Assembly: GCA_032433765.1 (NCBI GenBank)
Contig: JAVIAB010000073.1
Location: 66,644,205 to 66,708,204, forward strand
DNA: 64,000 nt
Direction of reading: 5' to 3'
Origin: Megaustenia siamemsis
Taxonomy: Eukaryota > Mollusca > Gastropoda > Stylommatophora > Ariophantidae
Every line of letters starts with the position of its first letter. Positions within the stretch are counted from its first letter, which is position 1. The notes beneath the pieces were generated by a model, which did no database searches, was not told the origin of the DNA, and saw only the letters and a program-made list of their open reading frames with translations. A program made the position numbers and the translations under genes. Below are positions 54,167 to 64,000 of this stretch, piece after piece.

Positions 54167-54612
54167 TCGTGAAGACTTCATCGACCTGGGGGTCATTGGG
54201 GCACTACTGACAGACTTCATCAACCCAGGTGTCAATGGGACACTACTGACAGACATCATCATCCTGGGGGTCAATGGGGCACTACTGACAGACTTCATCA
54301 ACCTGGAGGTCAATGGGACACTACTGACAGACTTCATCAACCCAGGTGTCAATGGGACACTACTGACAGACTTCATCAACCTGGGAATCAATGGGGCACT
54401 ACTGACAGACTTCATCAACCTGGGGGTCAATGGGACACTACTGACAGACTTCATCAACCCGGGGGTCAATGGGGCACTACTGACAGACTTCATCAACCCG
54501 GGGGTCAATGGGACACTACTGACAGACTTCATCAACCCGGGGGTCAATGGGACACTACTGACAGACTTCTTCAACCTGGGGATCAATAAGGCACTACTGA
54601 CTGACTTCGTCA
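54167..54612. repeat. 39-bp minisatellite, ~11 copies
   Basis: Unit ctactgacagacttcatcaa+cccgggggtcaatgggaca. Encodes LLTDFINPGVNGT on + and SSVPLTPGLMKSV on -; both frames open because 39 is a multiple of 3. No splice or start context. Confidence 0.93.
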
Positions 54613-54979
54613 ACTTTCTCTGTTGATCTCCATCTTTATACAATCTTCTGTATTCTGCAAAGTCGAGGCATGTTCATTCTTTGATGTTATCTTTCCATCA
54701 CTTTCTCTGTCCACCTATCTTTCTCCCTTTCACAGTACCTTGTAGAATGCTTTATGCCGGGCCAGATGATCGAAATAAATGGCCAAAACATTTCATTTTT
54801 CATGTCTTCACATTAGTCGTCAATCCAATTGCTCGTTATTTCGTTTTGCGAGCTCTTTCATTTTTGATAATTTTTTTTTTTCGTATGCCAGCTTTGACCT
54901 CTGACTAAGTCCCTGAATTTTGTGTGTTGATCCATTTTTCACTGCCTTTCGTGTGCACAGGCAGATAACTCCGTCGTAC

Positions 54980-55155
54980 TAATTTTTCCCGTCGATGAGT
55001 AATTGACGTTTCAAGCCGGGCCTCGCTGCTGAGACCACGGGTGGTTGCCGCAGAGAGAAATCAGAAATAATAATCCCAACTGGTGCAACCGGTATTTGAA
55101 CCCACAACCTCTCTGTCTCGAGACCGGCGCCTTGCCCCGAGACCAACCAGTTCCC
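54980..55155 (-). mobile_element. tRNA-derived SINE head and body (minus)
   Basis: In reverse: aactggttggtctcggggca, B box gtgggttcaaataccgg, then ggttgccgcagag-type body in reverse order. GC-richer than the surroundings. Confidence 0.68.
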
Positions 55156-55639
55156 CCCCCCCCCTAGAAACCTTGATGACATCACACCACCATAGCTTGT
55201 GTTTTGTTATGCAATTCTGCTGTCAGGGTCCAGTCATTTTGCTTCGCAATCATATAGAAAAAGGGACACAGCAAGGGTACGCATCAGCCTTGCGTTGCTG
55301 TAGTTTGCACTTTTCAAGCAGATATTTCAGGCTAAGCAAAAAAAAACTTAGATTTTTTGGAATCAGATGTATTATCCACCCTTACATTATACATGTGATA
55401 ACTTGAAAACAAAGAAAGAAATATAAAGTGAATTAAATGCATTTGAACTTAATATACGATATAATGAATTAAGACTAGTTCAGAAATAAGAGAAATGATC
55501 ATGAATCCAACAATATAATATTTAGTCAAGAAAAGAAGGTAGGCTTATATCGGATGTGTGATGAGAAGAGACAAGAAGATCGTATAGTAATCACCTTCAA
55601 ATGGGAAACAGAAGGCAAAAGTAAATGTGACCAACTTGA

Positions 55640-55770
55640 GAGAGGCAGCAACAGCGGGCATTGCCTCCTCGGCCGTGGTTGACTGGCTCACCCTGAGAGA
55701 GGACATGTGGTGAGACGCAATGTGGGTCCTGTGTAAGTTTGACTCTTAACACTTCTCCAACAGTAAAACT
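55640..55770 (+). mobile_element. Possible tRNA-derived SINE head
   Basis: ctcggccgtggttgactggc (A-box-like) and gtaagtttgactctt (B-box-like) at tRNA spacing. Body not matched to the other families. Confidence 0.45.
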
Positions 55771-55894
55771 AAGGCTTGACCAATGAGGAATGGTTGACAG
55801 AAAAAGACAAATCTGTCAACAAAATCACATCAGTATAAATATGATTGTAAAAGACAATTATGTGTTGTACATAAAATAAAAGAAGATTGAAGTG

Positions 55895-56120
55895 CAAGTA
55901 CCCCCGTCACGCCAAGTGGCGTATAGGGAAATATGGTGTTAGTGACCCTATATTTTACAGACCTTCAGCACATGATTTTTTGGGTAATGTGGGCAGTATT
56001 ACGCCCGTGCTACTTTACTTTCCCAGAAAAAAAATCCAGTACCCATTTAAGGCTGGGTGAACCCGGAAGCCGTCGATTGAGATCGAACCCTACCCCATGT
56101 CCGTGGTAGTCCAGTTCACT
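55895..56120 (-). mobile_element. SINE-A, head truncated
   Basis: From gtacccccgtcacgccaagt to gtagtccagttcact in reverse; the A box is missing. No clear target duplication. Confidence 0.88.
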
Positions 56121-56129
56121 AAAGTACAT

Positions 56130-56575
56130 ATGTAGTAACAAAAATATGCATTAAAATAATATGATCATTGTAAAGAAAAAGATTATAGGAAAAGGTCCCA
56201 GAATCTGTATTCTGAAGAATAAAATTCCATTTACACATCTTTTAGTTGTCAGTGTCTTCCAATTGTTACAATATCTTTCAGCTGTCCCATTATTACTTGA
56301 TTACCGTAATAACTATGATAATTTTCTCCTGATGTTGATAACAAATTGGTTTCCCTGTTGCCACTTTTAGAACGTCCGCTTTATCCGTTTTAGCTGTTTA
56401 TTGTATTTTTCTGTAAAAGAGGGACTATAGTTGTCCAGTTTTGTTTGTTTGTCTTACTGCACGTCATGTTTGTTTCTTTATCAATTTCACCATTTTCTGA
56501 GAAATGTTATTTTTCAAATATCTTGCCTGTTTTGTAGACAGCGATAGAGCCTGTTGAACTATAAGAAAGTGAGTC
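56130..56575. other. Intergenic, unassigned
   Basis: AT-rich, no recognised feature. Confidence 0.5.
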
Positions 56576-56579
56576 ATCG

Positions 56580-56868
56580 ACGATAATCAAGAAAGAAGAA
56601 CATTAGAGGCAGCTGATATGTGGGTTTTTTTTCAGAAGAATGCTACAAACTCCTAGGATAACTCAAATTACTAACAGAGAGTGTTTAAACAGAGCTGGAG
56701 AAACCAGAAATATCACAATCGTAAGAAAAAGACAATCTACATTTATTTGGCACGTGATGGGAAAAGAATGCATTGTAACAATGAATGGAAAGAGGAAGAC
56801 CAAGAGAAAAAATATCGAACAGCTTATTAAAAATGCATTTAAAAATGCATGATAAAAGATTCATCATC
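56580..56868 (+). pseudogene. LINE C-terminal fragment
   Basis: FFRRMLQTPRI, VRKRQSTFIWHVMGKE and GKRKTKRKNIEQL: a diverged LINE-B-type end, facing the next LINE tail to tail. Confidence 0.75.
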
Positions 56869-58027
56869 ATCATCGAGTGCCATCTCCGCAACGAAGGTTA
56901 GCTACCATGGAGCGCCATTCTGCTCTGTCTCTTGCTTTGATGGTGCAGGTTGTCATAGGCTGATTTGTCCATCTTTTGATGTTACTCGTCCATGTTAGTC
57001 TGGGTCTGCCTCTGCCTCTTTTACCTTGTATTTTCCCCTCCAGGATTACTTTTAGTAGGCTGTTGTGTCTTTTAACATGGCCCAAAAATCGCATTTGTCT
57101 TGTTTGAATTGTGTTTAGTAGTTCTCTTTTCATTTTTAGTTGTTTTAAGACTTCATCATTTGTTTTCTTTTCCTTCCATCCAATTCTACGTATTCTTCTA
57201 TACATCCACATTTCAAAGGCTTCAATTCTTTGTTCTGTCTTCTTGTCTAATGTCCATGTTTCTGCACCATATAGGAATATTGAGAAGATGTAACATTTTG
57301 CTATTCTTAGTTTTAGCCCTGGTGTTATTTGTTTTGATGTTAGTATGTTCTTCATGACAATAAAATTACTTTTTGCCATTCCTATTATTTTATTTACTTC
57401 AGTTTTACATTTTCCATCACTGGTTATAGCATGTCCAAGGTAGTTGTAGTTCTGAACTGTCTCCAGATCTATTCCTTCAATTTTGAAATCCACCTATAAG
57501 TTGTTTGTGGTGTATTCTATCAAAAGCTTTGGTGTAGTCTATAAAGTAGGCATATATTGGTTTGTTTACTTCTGTGTACTTTTCGATTAATGTTCTCATG
57601 CAGAATATGGCTTCTTTTGTCCCGCTATTTTTCCTAAATCCAAATTGCTGCTCATCTAATTCAGTATTGATTTTATTTTTTTACCTCCATTGTATAACTT
57701 TTTAGCATGATTTTTGTAACATGGCTCATTAGGCTTATTGTTCTAAAATCACTGCATTCAACCAACTGCACCATTCTTTTTAGGCAATGCAATGAAAGTT
57801 GATATTTTTAGTTCATTTGGTATGTATCCTGTGTGGTATATGTCGTTGCATATGTCTGTAATCACTTCAATGCCAACATTTTCTAGTGCCTGTATCATCT
57901 CTATCTGTATATTGTCAGGTCCTGCTGCTTTTCCATTTTTCATTGTTTTTATAGCTTTATCCACCTCAGATTTTAATATGTTATAGCCCGGTGTACATTT
58001 TATAATTGGTTTATAAAAGATTACCAA
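56869..58027 (-). pseudogene. LINE-B copy with RT core deleted (minus)
   Basis: C-terminal frame 56870-57493 is intact: NYLGHAITSDGKC, FLYGAETWTLDKK, EMWMYRRIRRIGWKEKKTND, QMRFLGHVKRH, GKRGRGRPRLTW, DRAEWRSM. Upstream, YAYFIDYTKAFDRI (57510-57560) joins directly to VDFKIEG, skipping the palm. Further upstream AGPDNIQIEMIQAL and YHTGYIPNELK (57758-58027). The tail is (TGA)n on the left. Confidence 0.9.
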
Positions 58028-58100
58028 CTGAAATTATGACATGAAGGACCGACAGTTGATCGCCTACGCAACCAGCATGGCACCTGATAATGATGATGAT
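58020..58100 (+). pseudogene. Short LINE-B 3' end
   Basis: gatcgcctacgcaaccagca then tggcacctgataatgatgatg: the terminal codons and (TGA)n tail, on the strand opposite the flanking LINE. Confidence 0.7.
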
Positions 58101-58329
58101 GAGCTATGTTTAACGTCTTCTTTTAATGGTGGACCCATGACTCCTGCCTTTTTTTAGTGCTCATTTTGTGATCGTGTAAAACTTAGCTAATAGGTAGAAT
58201 ACATCGTGAACGCAAATGAGATGGTTGAATAAATCTAATATCGTTCATCAAGTGATAAAGTAAAGCGAATAACATCGTCCGTAATAAAGACACGCAATAA
58301 CGCTAGCTATAATAACCTTCCCAGTAAAT

Positions 58330-58760
58330 GTAAACCCATTCTATTCATTTCCCTGTTTGATGTTTTCCAGTTTACCCTTCTGCATGAGTGTTCTCACATT
58401 CCAAGTACCTATTTTTAGAGTCTGTTTTATCTTTATTTTGCTTACAGTAGCTTGATGACGATCAGTTATCACCAGTAGCACATGATGTCCCCTACCGAAC
58501 AAGGGTTTTCCATTAGAATCCTCCTTAACGTTGTTATCGTGATTTCTATTATTGTGGCGATTCATGACTATACAAAGAAATTACGACGGTGGTTTTCTGT
58601 TGCCTTCCGTCGGTTTGTTTACGGTTGGCTCCGCTAGCCTTTGACTAAAAAGTCTCACCCACAAGGCAGTGGGGTTGTTTTACTTCGGGGTACCCTCCCT
58701 TAGTCTTTTACTCTAAAATACTTACTTAAATTGACGAATTAACAGAAAGAAAAACGCAAT
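58330..58760 (-). pseudogene. LINE-B 5' head: leader and start of endonuclease
   Basis: Open frame 58341-58565 includes LKIGTWNVRTLMQKGKLENI, the start of the apurinic endonuclease domain of these LINEs. GC-richer leader upstream to about 58740. Confidence 0.85.
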
Positions 58761-60290
58761 CACAAACTGGATGTTTAAGATCAAAGGAAGGAGAACTGTT
58801 GATTGAACAAGAAAGCATAAGGGAACGATGGACAGAATACATTAAAGATCTTTATAATGATGAACAAACAGAAGTAAATATTAAGGATAATGGAGAAGGA
58901 CCAGAAATACTCAAAGATGAAGTGGAAGACGCCTTGTGCAATATGAAAGCAGGAAAAGCTCATGAACCAGACAATATAACTAAAGAAGAGATTGAAGCCA
59001 TGGGTGATTTTGGAATAGAAATAATAACAAAAATATTGAATGATATCGACAACACCGGATATATACCAGACGACCTGCTCAAATCAATATTCATAGCCCT
59101 CCAAAAGAAATCTGGTGCGATTGAGTGCGATGATCATCGCACAATAAGCCTTATGACTAAGATATTACTAAGAATCATCATGTGAAGAGTGCGAAACAAA
59201 ATCAGTCCAGAAATTAGTGATGAACAGTGTGGTTTTGTTAGAGATAAAGGAACAAGCAATGCCATTTATATCATAAGATCTTTAGTAGAAAGAGCCATAG
59301 AGGTGAAAACAGATCTATACCTATGTTTCATAGATTACACCAAGGCATTTGACAAAGTAAAGCACCAAGAAATAATCAACATTTTAGAAAGCATAAACGT
59401 AGACAGCAAAGATCTAAGAATAATAAAGAACATGTACTGACAACAAACAGCGGCCATAAGAACTGGAAACCAATTGGGAATGTTTCAACAAATAAATCAG
59501 GGTGTTAGGCAAGGTTGTGTGCTGTCACCAGATTTGTTTAATATTTATAGTGAGATTATTTTAAGATCCATAAGGGGCATGCCTGGAATAACAATCGGAG
59601 GTCATAATATAAATAATCTAAGGTATGTTGGAATGGTATTACAGAAGTAATGGTAACAACAAAGAAAAATACATCACCTCAGTGCAAAATATTAAAACAG
59701 GTAAATGAATTTAAATCTGGCAACAACGTTAACCTCGGATGGTAGATGTACAATAGAGGTGAGATGCTGAATGGCTCTGGCAAAAGCAGCTTTAAAAAAA
59801 ATGAGGAAGATACTATGCAATCCATTTTTGACAATAGAAACAAGAAAAAGAGTTCTTAAATGTTATGTTGAACCAGTCTTAACATATGCATGTGAATCAT
59901 GGACAATAGGACAAAAGACAAGAAAATCACTGGAGGCTGTAGAAATGTGGTTTTACAGAAGAATGTTGAGAATACCATGGACAGCTAAGAAGAGTAACGA
60001 AGATGTTCTGAAAGAGGCCAAAGCAAAAGTAGAGCTAATTTCCAATATTAGGAAGAGACAATCATCATTTTTTGGTCATGTAATGAGAAGAGAACAGCTG
60101 GAATATATTGTAACAACTGGGAAAATTGAGTGACGAAGAGATAAAGGGAAGCAAAGAGAAAAGATACCAGACAGCTTAAGAGAATGGCTTGGCAGAAGGT
60201 CAACAACAGAAATGATAAATAAATGTCGTGATCGATAGTTGTGGAGAGACATGATCACCTACGCCAGCAGGCTTGGTACTTGATGATGAT
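58740..60290 (+). pseudogene. LINE-B copy, RT to 3' end, palm deleted
   Basis: [82 protein letters not shown], then a jump (near 59630) over YADD to LTSDGRC, ETRKRVLKCYVEPVLTYACE, RRMLRIPWTAKKSNEDV, RQSSFFGHVMRRE; end with tgatgatgatgat. Stops at 59183 and 59438. Confidence 0.9.
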
Positions 60291-60365
60291 GATAATAACC
60301 TTCCACAACATAAAACAAAACACATCGATTGAAATAACATTCATAATGGAAATCAAAGAGAGGGA

Positions 60366-60422
60366 GAGAGAGTTCTGTTATTAAAAGGTTATGTTAACGT
60401 GAAAGTGGCTAATAAATTGTTT

Positions 60423-60453
<31 letters not shown>

Positions 60454-60515
60454 GAGAGAGAGTTCTGTTATTAAAAGGTTATGTTAACGTGAAAGTGGCT
60501 AATAAATTGTTTGAG
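60366..60515. repeat. ~90-bp duplication around a (GA)n microsatellite
   Basis: gagttctgttattaaaaggt and the next ~40 bases (to aataaattgtttgag) occur before and after a GA run at 60425-60466. Confidence 0.9.
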
Positions 60516-60574
60516 GTGGATGGAACTTTCACAGAGGAGTTGGGACAGTAATGAGGGTCCTAGCTTCTTAATTA

Positions 60575-60887
60575 GCAGATTTGGGGTTCCTATATGCTAC
60601 ATCAGATTTAGGGTTCCTATATGCTACATCAGATTTAGGGTTCCTATATGCCAAAATCAGATTTAGAGTTCCAATATGCCAAAATCAGATTTAGGGTTCC
60701 AATATGCTACAACAGATTTAGGGTTCCTATATGCTACATCAGATTTAGGGTTCCTATATGCTACATCAGATTTAGGGTTCCTATATGCTACATCAGATTT
60801 AGGGTTCCTATATGCTACATCAGATTTAGGGTTCTTATATGCTACATCAGATTTAGGGTTGCAATATGCTACATCAGATTTAGGGAA
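60575..60887. repeat. 27-bp minisatellite, left part
   Basis: Unit agatttagggttcctatatg+ctacatc, with ccaaaatc and gttccaat variants. Each unit has TTAGGGTT. The array continues at 61233-61358 and 61617-61722, split by two insertions. Confidence 0.94.
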
Positions 60888-61232
60888 ATGTGGTTTTACA
60901 GAAGAATGTTGAGTATACCATGGACAGCTAAGAAGAGTAATGAAGATGTTCTGAGAGAGGTCAAAGCAAAAAGAGAGCTAATTTCCAATGTTAGGAAGAG
61001 ACAATTATCATTTTTTAGCCATGTAATGAGAAGAGAACAACTTGAATATATTGTAACAACTGGAAAAATTGAAGGACGAAGAGATAGAGGGAAGCAAAGA
61101 GAAAAAATAATAGACAGCTTAAGAGAATGGCTTGACAGAAGGTCAACAACAGAAATGATAAATAGCTGCCGAGATCGAAAGTTGTGGAGAGACATGATCA
61201 CCTACGCCACTAGGCCCGGTACTTGATGATGA
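60888..61232 (+). mobile_element. LINE-B 3' end inserted in the 27-bp array
   Basis: Open frame EMWFYRRMLSIPWTAKKSNE, VRKRQLSFFSHVMRREQLEY, REWLDRRSTTEMINSCRDRK, LWRDMITYA.RPGT; (TGA)n tail. Strongly 5'-truncated and uninterrupted: a young copy. Array units lie on both sides. Confidence 0.92.
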
Positions 61233-61722
61233 TATGCTACATCAGATTTAGGGTTCCTATATGCTACATCAGATTTAGGGTTCATATATGCTATATCAGA
61301 TTTAGGGTTCATATATGCTATATCACATTTAGGGTTCCTATATGCTATATCAGATTTAGAGAGCCGCGATAGCTCAATGGTAGTGAACTGGACTACAAAG
61401 GACAAGAGGCAGGGTTCGATCCGAACCGACGACTTCCGGTTCACCCAGCCTTTAATAAGTACCGGATTTTTTTTCTGGGAAAGTAAAGCGGCACGGGCGT
61501 AATACCGACCACATTACCCCAAAAATCATGTGCCGAAGGTCTGTAAAATTTATGGTCACTAACATCATATTCCCTAAGCGCCACTTGGCGTGACGGGGGT
61601 ACTTTAATTTTTTTAAATATCAGATTTATGGTTCCTATATGCTTCATCAGATTTAGGGTTCCTACATGCTACATCAGATTTAGGGTTCCTATATGCCAAA
61701 ATCAGATTTAGGATTCTATATG
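61233..61722. repeat. 27-bp minisatellite, middle and right parts
   Basis: Same unit as 60575-60887, with more catatatgctatatc variants; interrupted by the SINE at 61359-61616. Confidence 0.9.
61359..61616 (+). mobile_element. SINE-A inserted in the 27-bp array
   Basis: Head gatagctcaatggtagtgaa, B box gggttcgatcc, 3' end cgccacttggcgtgacggggg with ttaattttttta. Flanked by atatcagattta at 61347-61358 and 61617-61628 (part of the array unit, so the duplication is consistent but not unique). Confidence 0.92.
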
Positions 61723-61844
61723 TGGGTGTGCTTCATACTGGAAAATCTGCTGAGGAGTGAATCTAAGAACTGTTAAGTTATCCTTTGTGCAAATGAAGAT
61801 AATCTGTTGACTAAACTAAACTGTTTAGGGTCCTATCTGAGTAT

Positions 61845-62040
61845 GGAGAAGCCGAGGTGGCAGAGCTGTTAGTGTTGTAGTTTACTAACCATGAGGGTAA
61901 ACGTTTAAATCCCATATGTAAATATTATGGGCACTTCTTTTCCAGACACAGCTTCAGGACTAAAAAATACTAGTGAAAGTGAGTACAAAAGGTTTTCTTG
62001 AGAAAAGTTGGGCGGCCTGACGTTGATACACACCACGACA
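61845..62040 (+). mobile_element. tRNA-derived SINE leading into a minisatellite
   Basis: Head gaagccgaggtggcagagct, B-box-like aacgtttaaatccc, body to cacgacacccataagtgtgg. The SINE 3' end seems to continue after the array (62815-62865: ttaaaatgacgttaaatggg). Confidence 0.65.
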
Positions 62041-62810
62041 CCCATAAGTGTGGGTGCAACCAGACTTGATACAGGCCACATCACCCACCTGTAAATGTGG
62101 GGGCGACCATACATGACACATCACCCACCTATAAATGTGGGAGCGACCATACATGACACATCACCCACCTATTAATGTGGGGGTGACCATACATGACATA
62201 TCACCCACCTATAAATGTGGGGGTGACCATACATGACACATCACCTACCTATAAATGTGGGGGTGACCACACATGACACATCACCCACCTATAAATGTGG
62301 GGGCGACCATACATGACACATCACCCACCTATACATGTGGGGGTGACCATACATGACACATCACCCACCTATAAATGTGGGGGTGACCACACATGACACA
62401 TCACCCACCTATAAATGTGGGGGCGACCATACATGACACATCACTCACCTATAAATGTGGGGGCGACCATACATGACACATCACCCACCTATAAATGTGG
62501 GGGCGACCATACATGACACATCACCCACCTATACATGTGGGGGCGATCATACATGACACATCAGCCACCTATAAATGTGGGGGTGATCATACATGACACA
62601 TCACCCACCTATAAATGTGGGGGTGACCACACATGACACATCACCCACCTATAAATGTGGGGCCGACCATACATGACACATCACCCACCTATAAATGTGG
62701 GGGCGACCATACATGACACATCACCCACCTATAAATGTGGGGGTGACCACACATGACACATCACCCACCTATAAATGTGGGGGCGACCATACATGACACA
62801 TCAGCCATAA
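62040..62810. repeat. 40-bp minisatellite, ~18 copies
   Basis: Unit ataaatgtgggggcgaccat+acatgacacatcacccacct; c/t and a/c point variants. First, diverged units (cacccataagtgtgggtgca, acc) are still recognisable as SINE body. Confidence 0.95.
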
Positions 62811-62864
62811 ATGTAGAGACCTCTTCTTCCTACGCTCTTAAAATGACGTTAAATGGGCCTAGAT

Positions 62865-63180
62865 GCCCTGTGTTGTGGTTTGCAGTGGAACTGTGATATT
62901 TATATCTTACGGCACAACACATCCAACTTCAGCAAGACATGTTTGAGTACCGGGTTTGCCCTTCCCTCTCGATCCCTGCTCGCTTGGCCAGACTAGACTG
63001 GTTAGTCCGTTTCTAGTGGCACCACGAAGAGGTGGAGTAGAGTGTTGATAGTTCACTGAACCTGGCGCAAGTCATCAGCTATGATTCATTGACAACTTAA
63101 GCTCTGGAGCTATCAGGCGCATTGGCCTCCACATGGTTATTTGACAATTGAAGTTACAAAGAATAAAAGGCAGCGTGTTA
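62865..63180 (+). repeat. R3 dispersed repeat
   Basis: acaacacatccaacttcagc, gagtaccgggtttgccctt, gactagactggttagtccgt and cctggcgcaagtcatcagct, shared with 27430-27905 and 19550-19660. Confidence 0.7.
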
Positions 63181-63914
63181 ACATAACATACCTCGGAGGA
63201 TACACAAAGCAAAGACGCATCATATTTCAGCTGGAGAAATGTGCACACATTTCAAAGAAGAAGCAATGACACTCCACACATACATACTTTATTATATTTA
63301 AAAAAAAAAAAATTATCATAATAAACGAGGCAATGTTTGTTTCCTATATCATGCCTTAGACAAGACAAGCTCTAAGAAATCAAAAGAGCAATATATTTTT
63401 GTTGTGTAGAAAGAAAAAAAAAGAACTTTTCCTGCAGCAGATAAAAGCAGCACACTGCCACGTCAAAAAAAAAAAACATGGAGAGCTGCACAAAGTGAAG
63501 AGGAAACATTGCACCTCTTAAGCTGCGCCGACTGGAACGGATTGAGCTAAGATTGTTTGAACACAGATTGTGTAAAGCATGAAGTAAGTGTTAGATTCTC
63601 CATCAATCTGACAATATTTCTAAGGTTTCTCAAATAAACACTTCATGTTGACGACGACATTCAGCTTGAGAGCTTCCACTTATTTAACGGTGTCCACTAA
63701 CAGCCACTTACTGTTATTTTCTTCAGGATTTTTCATTATTTCATTTGTCCCGTTCCACAGAATCATTGCCTGATTTTGTCACTTGAATTGAGAGGTAATT
63801 CTAGAAAAATAGTTGGCCATGCCTCAAAGGTGGGCGACATCAGGGAATGACATGCGCAGTCCCAGGCTTGTCTGTGAAAGTGTCACAATTATATCAGGTG
63901 TCTGAAAATGCGTA
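63181..63914. other. Intergenic, unassigned
   Basis: Two A runs (63301-63311, 63463-63476). No gene recognised. Confidence 0.5.
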
Positions 63915-64000
63915 TTACCTACTACACTTAACGAGGTAGGAGACATGTCTCTAACTACTACACGTATCGAGGTAGGAGACCAGTCTTTACATACTACACT
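63915..64000. repeat. ~36-bp minisatellite cut by the right window edge
   Basis: Two and a bit copies of ctactacact..cgaggtagga, gac..gtct; array size unknown. Confidence 0.75.

Noticed and set aside
54104..54643. 179- and 157-codon open frames on opposite strands
   Set aside because: Both are the 39-bp array; symmetrical openness on both strands is expected from the unit length.

Overview
This is animal nuclear DNA: AT-rich, intron-dominated, packed with non-LTR retrotransposon fragments, tRNA-derived SINEs, Tc1/mariner-type DNA transposons and long minisatellite arrays. The mix (I/Nimb-like LINEs with RNase H, endonuclease-RT LINEs, a Sailor-like transposon, tRNA SINEs) suggests a marine invertebrate, most likely a mollusc. 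That placement is inference. No prokaryotic operons, tRNA genes or rRNA genes were seen.

One host gene is supported. Fifteen plus-strand exons (7922 to 50332) encode the C-terminal ~496 residues of TUG/ASPSCR1, the UBX-domain tether of GLUT4 vesicles and p97/VCP cofactor. All exon phases join without conflict (1491 coding bases, exactly 497 codons with the stop). The protein runs from the end of a ubiquitin-like domain, through a charged linker and the UBX domain, to a tail ending PKWLKLSKK. The 5' exons for the N-terminal ubiquitin-like domain were not found in the first 7.9 kb and probably lie upstream of the window.

Layout. 1-7.9 kb: 46-bp array, LINE remnants, a large foldback element with an adjacent perfect 40-bp hairpin, a SINE inserted in a LINE, and a 21-bp array grown inside LINE coding sequence. 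7.9-13.6 kb: first visible exon, a dead mariner, and a 3.3-kb array of 24-bp units. 13.6-20.3 kb: exons 2-5 with LINE and unclassified repeat insertions. 20.4-26.4 kb: a nearly intact I/Nimb-like LINE with a 12-bp target duplication, then a SINE split by a Sailor-like transposon. 26.4-45.1 kb: exons 6-14 with several arrays and a short inverted-repeat element 28 bp before an acceptor. 45.1-50.6 kb: a 2.9-kb array of 35-bp units, the last exon and a poly(A) signal. 50.7-64 kb: intergenic DNA with SINEs, rearranged LINEs and four minisatellites.

The main pattern beyond the gene is that several minisatellites lie inside or directly abut identifiable transposon sequence and appear to have grown from it. 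Most long open frames in the window are these arrays read through (unit lengths 21, 24, 27, 39 and 42) and are not genes.
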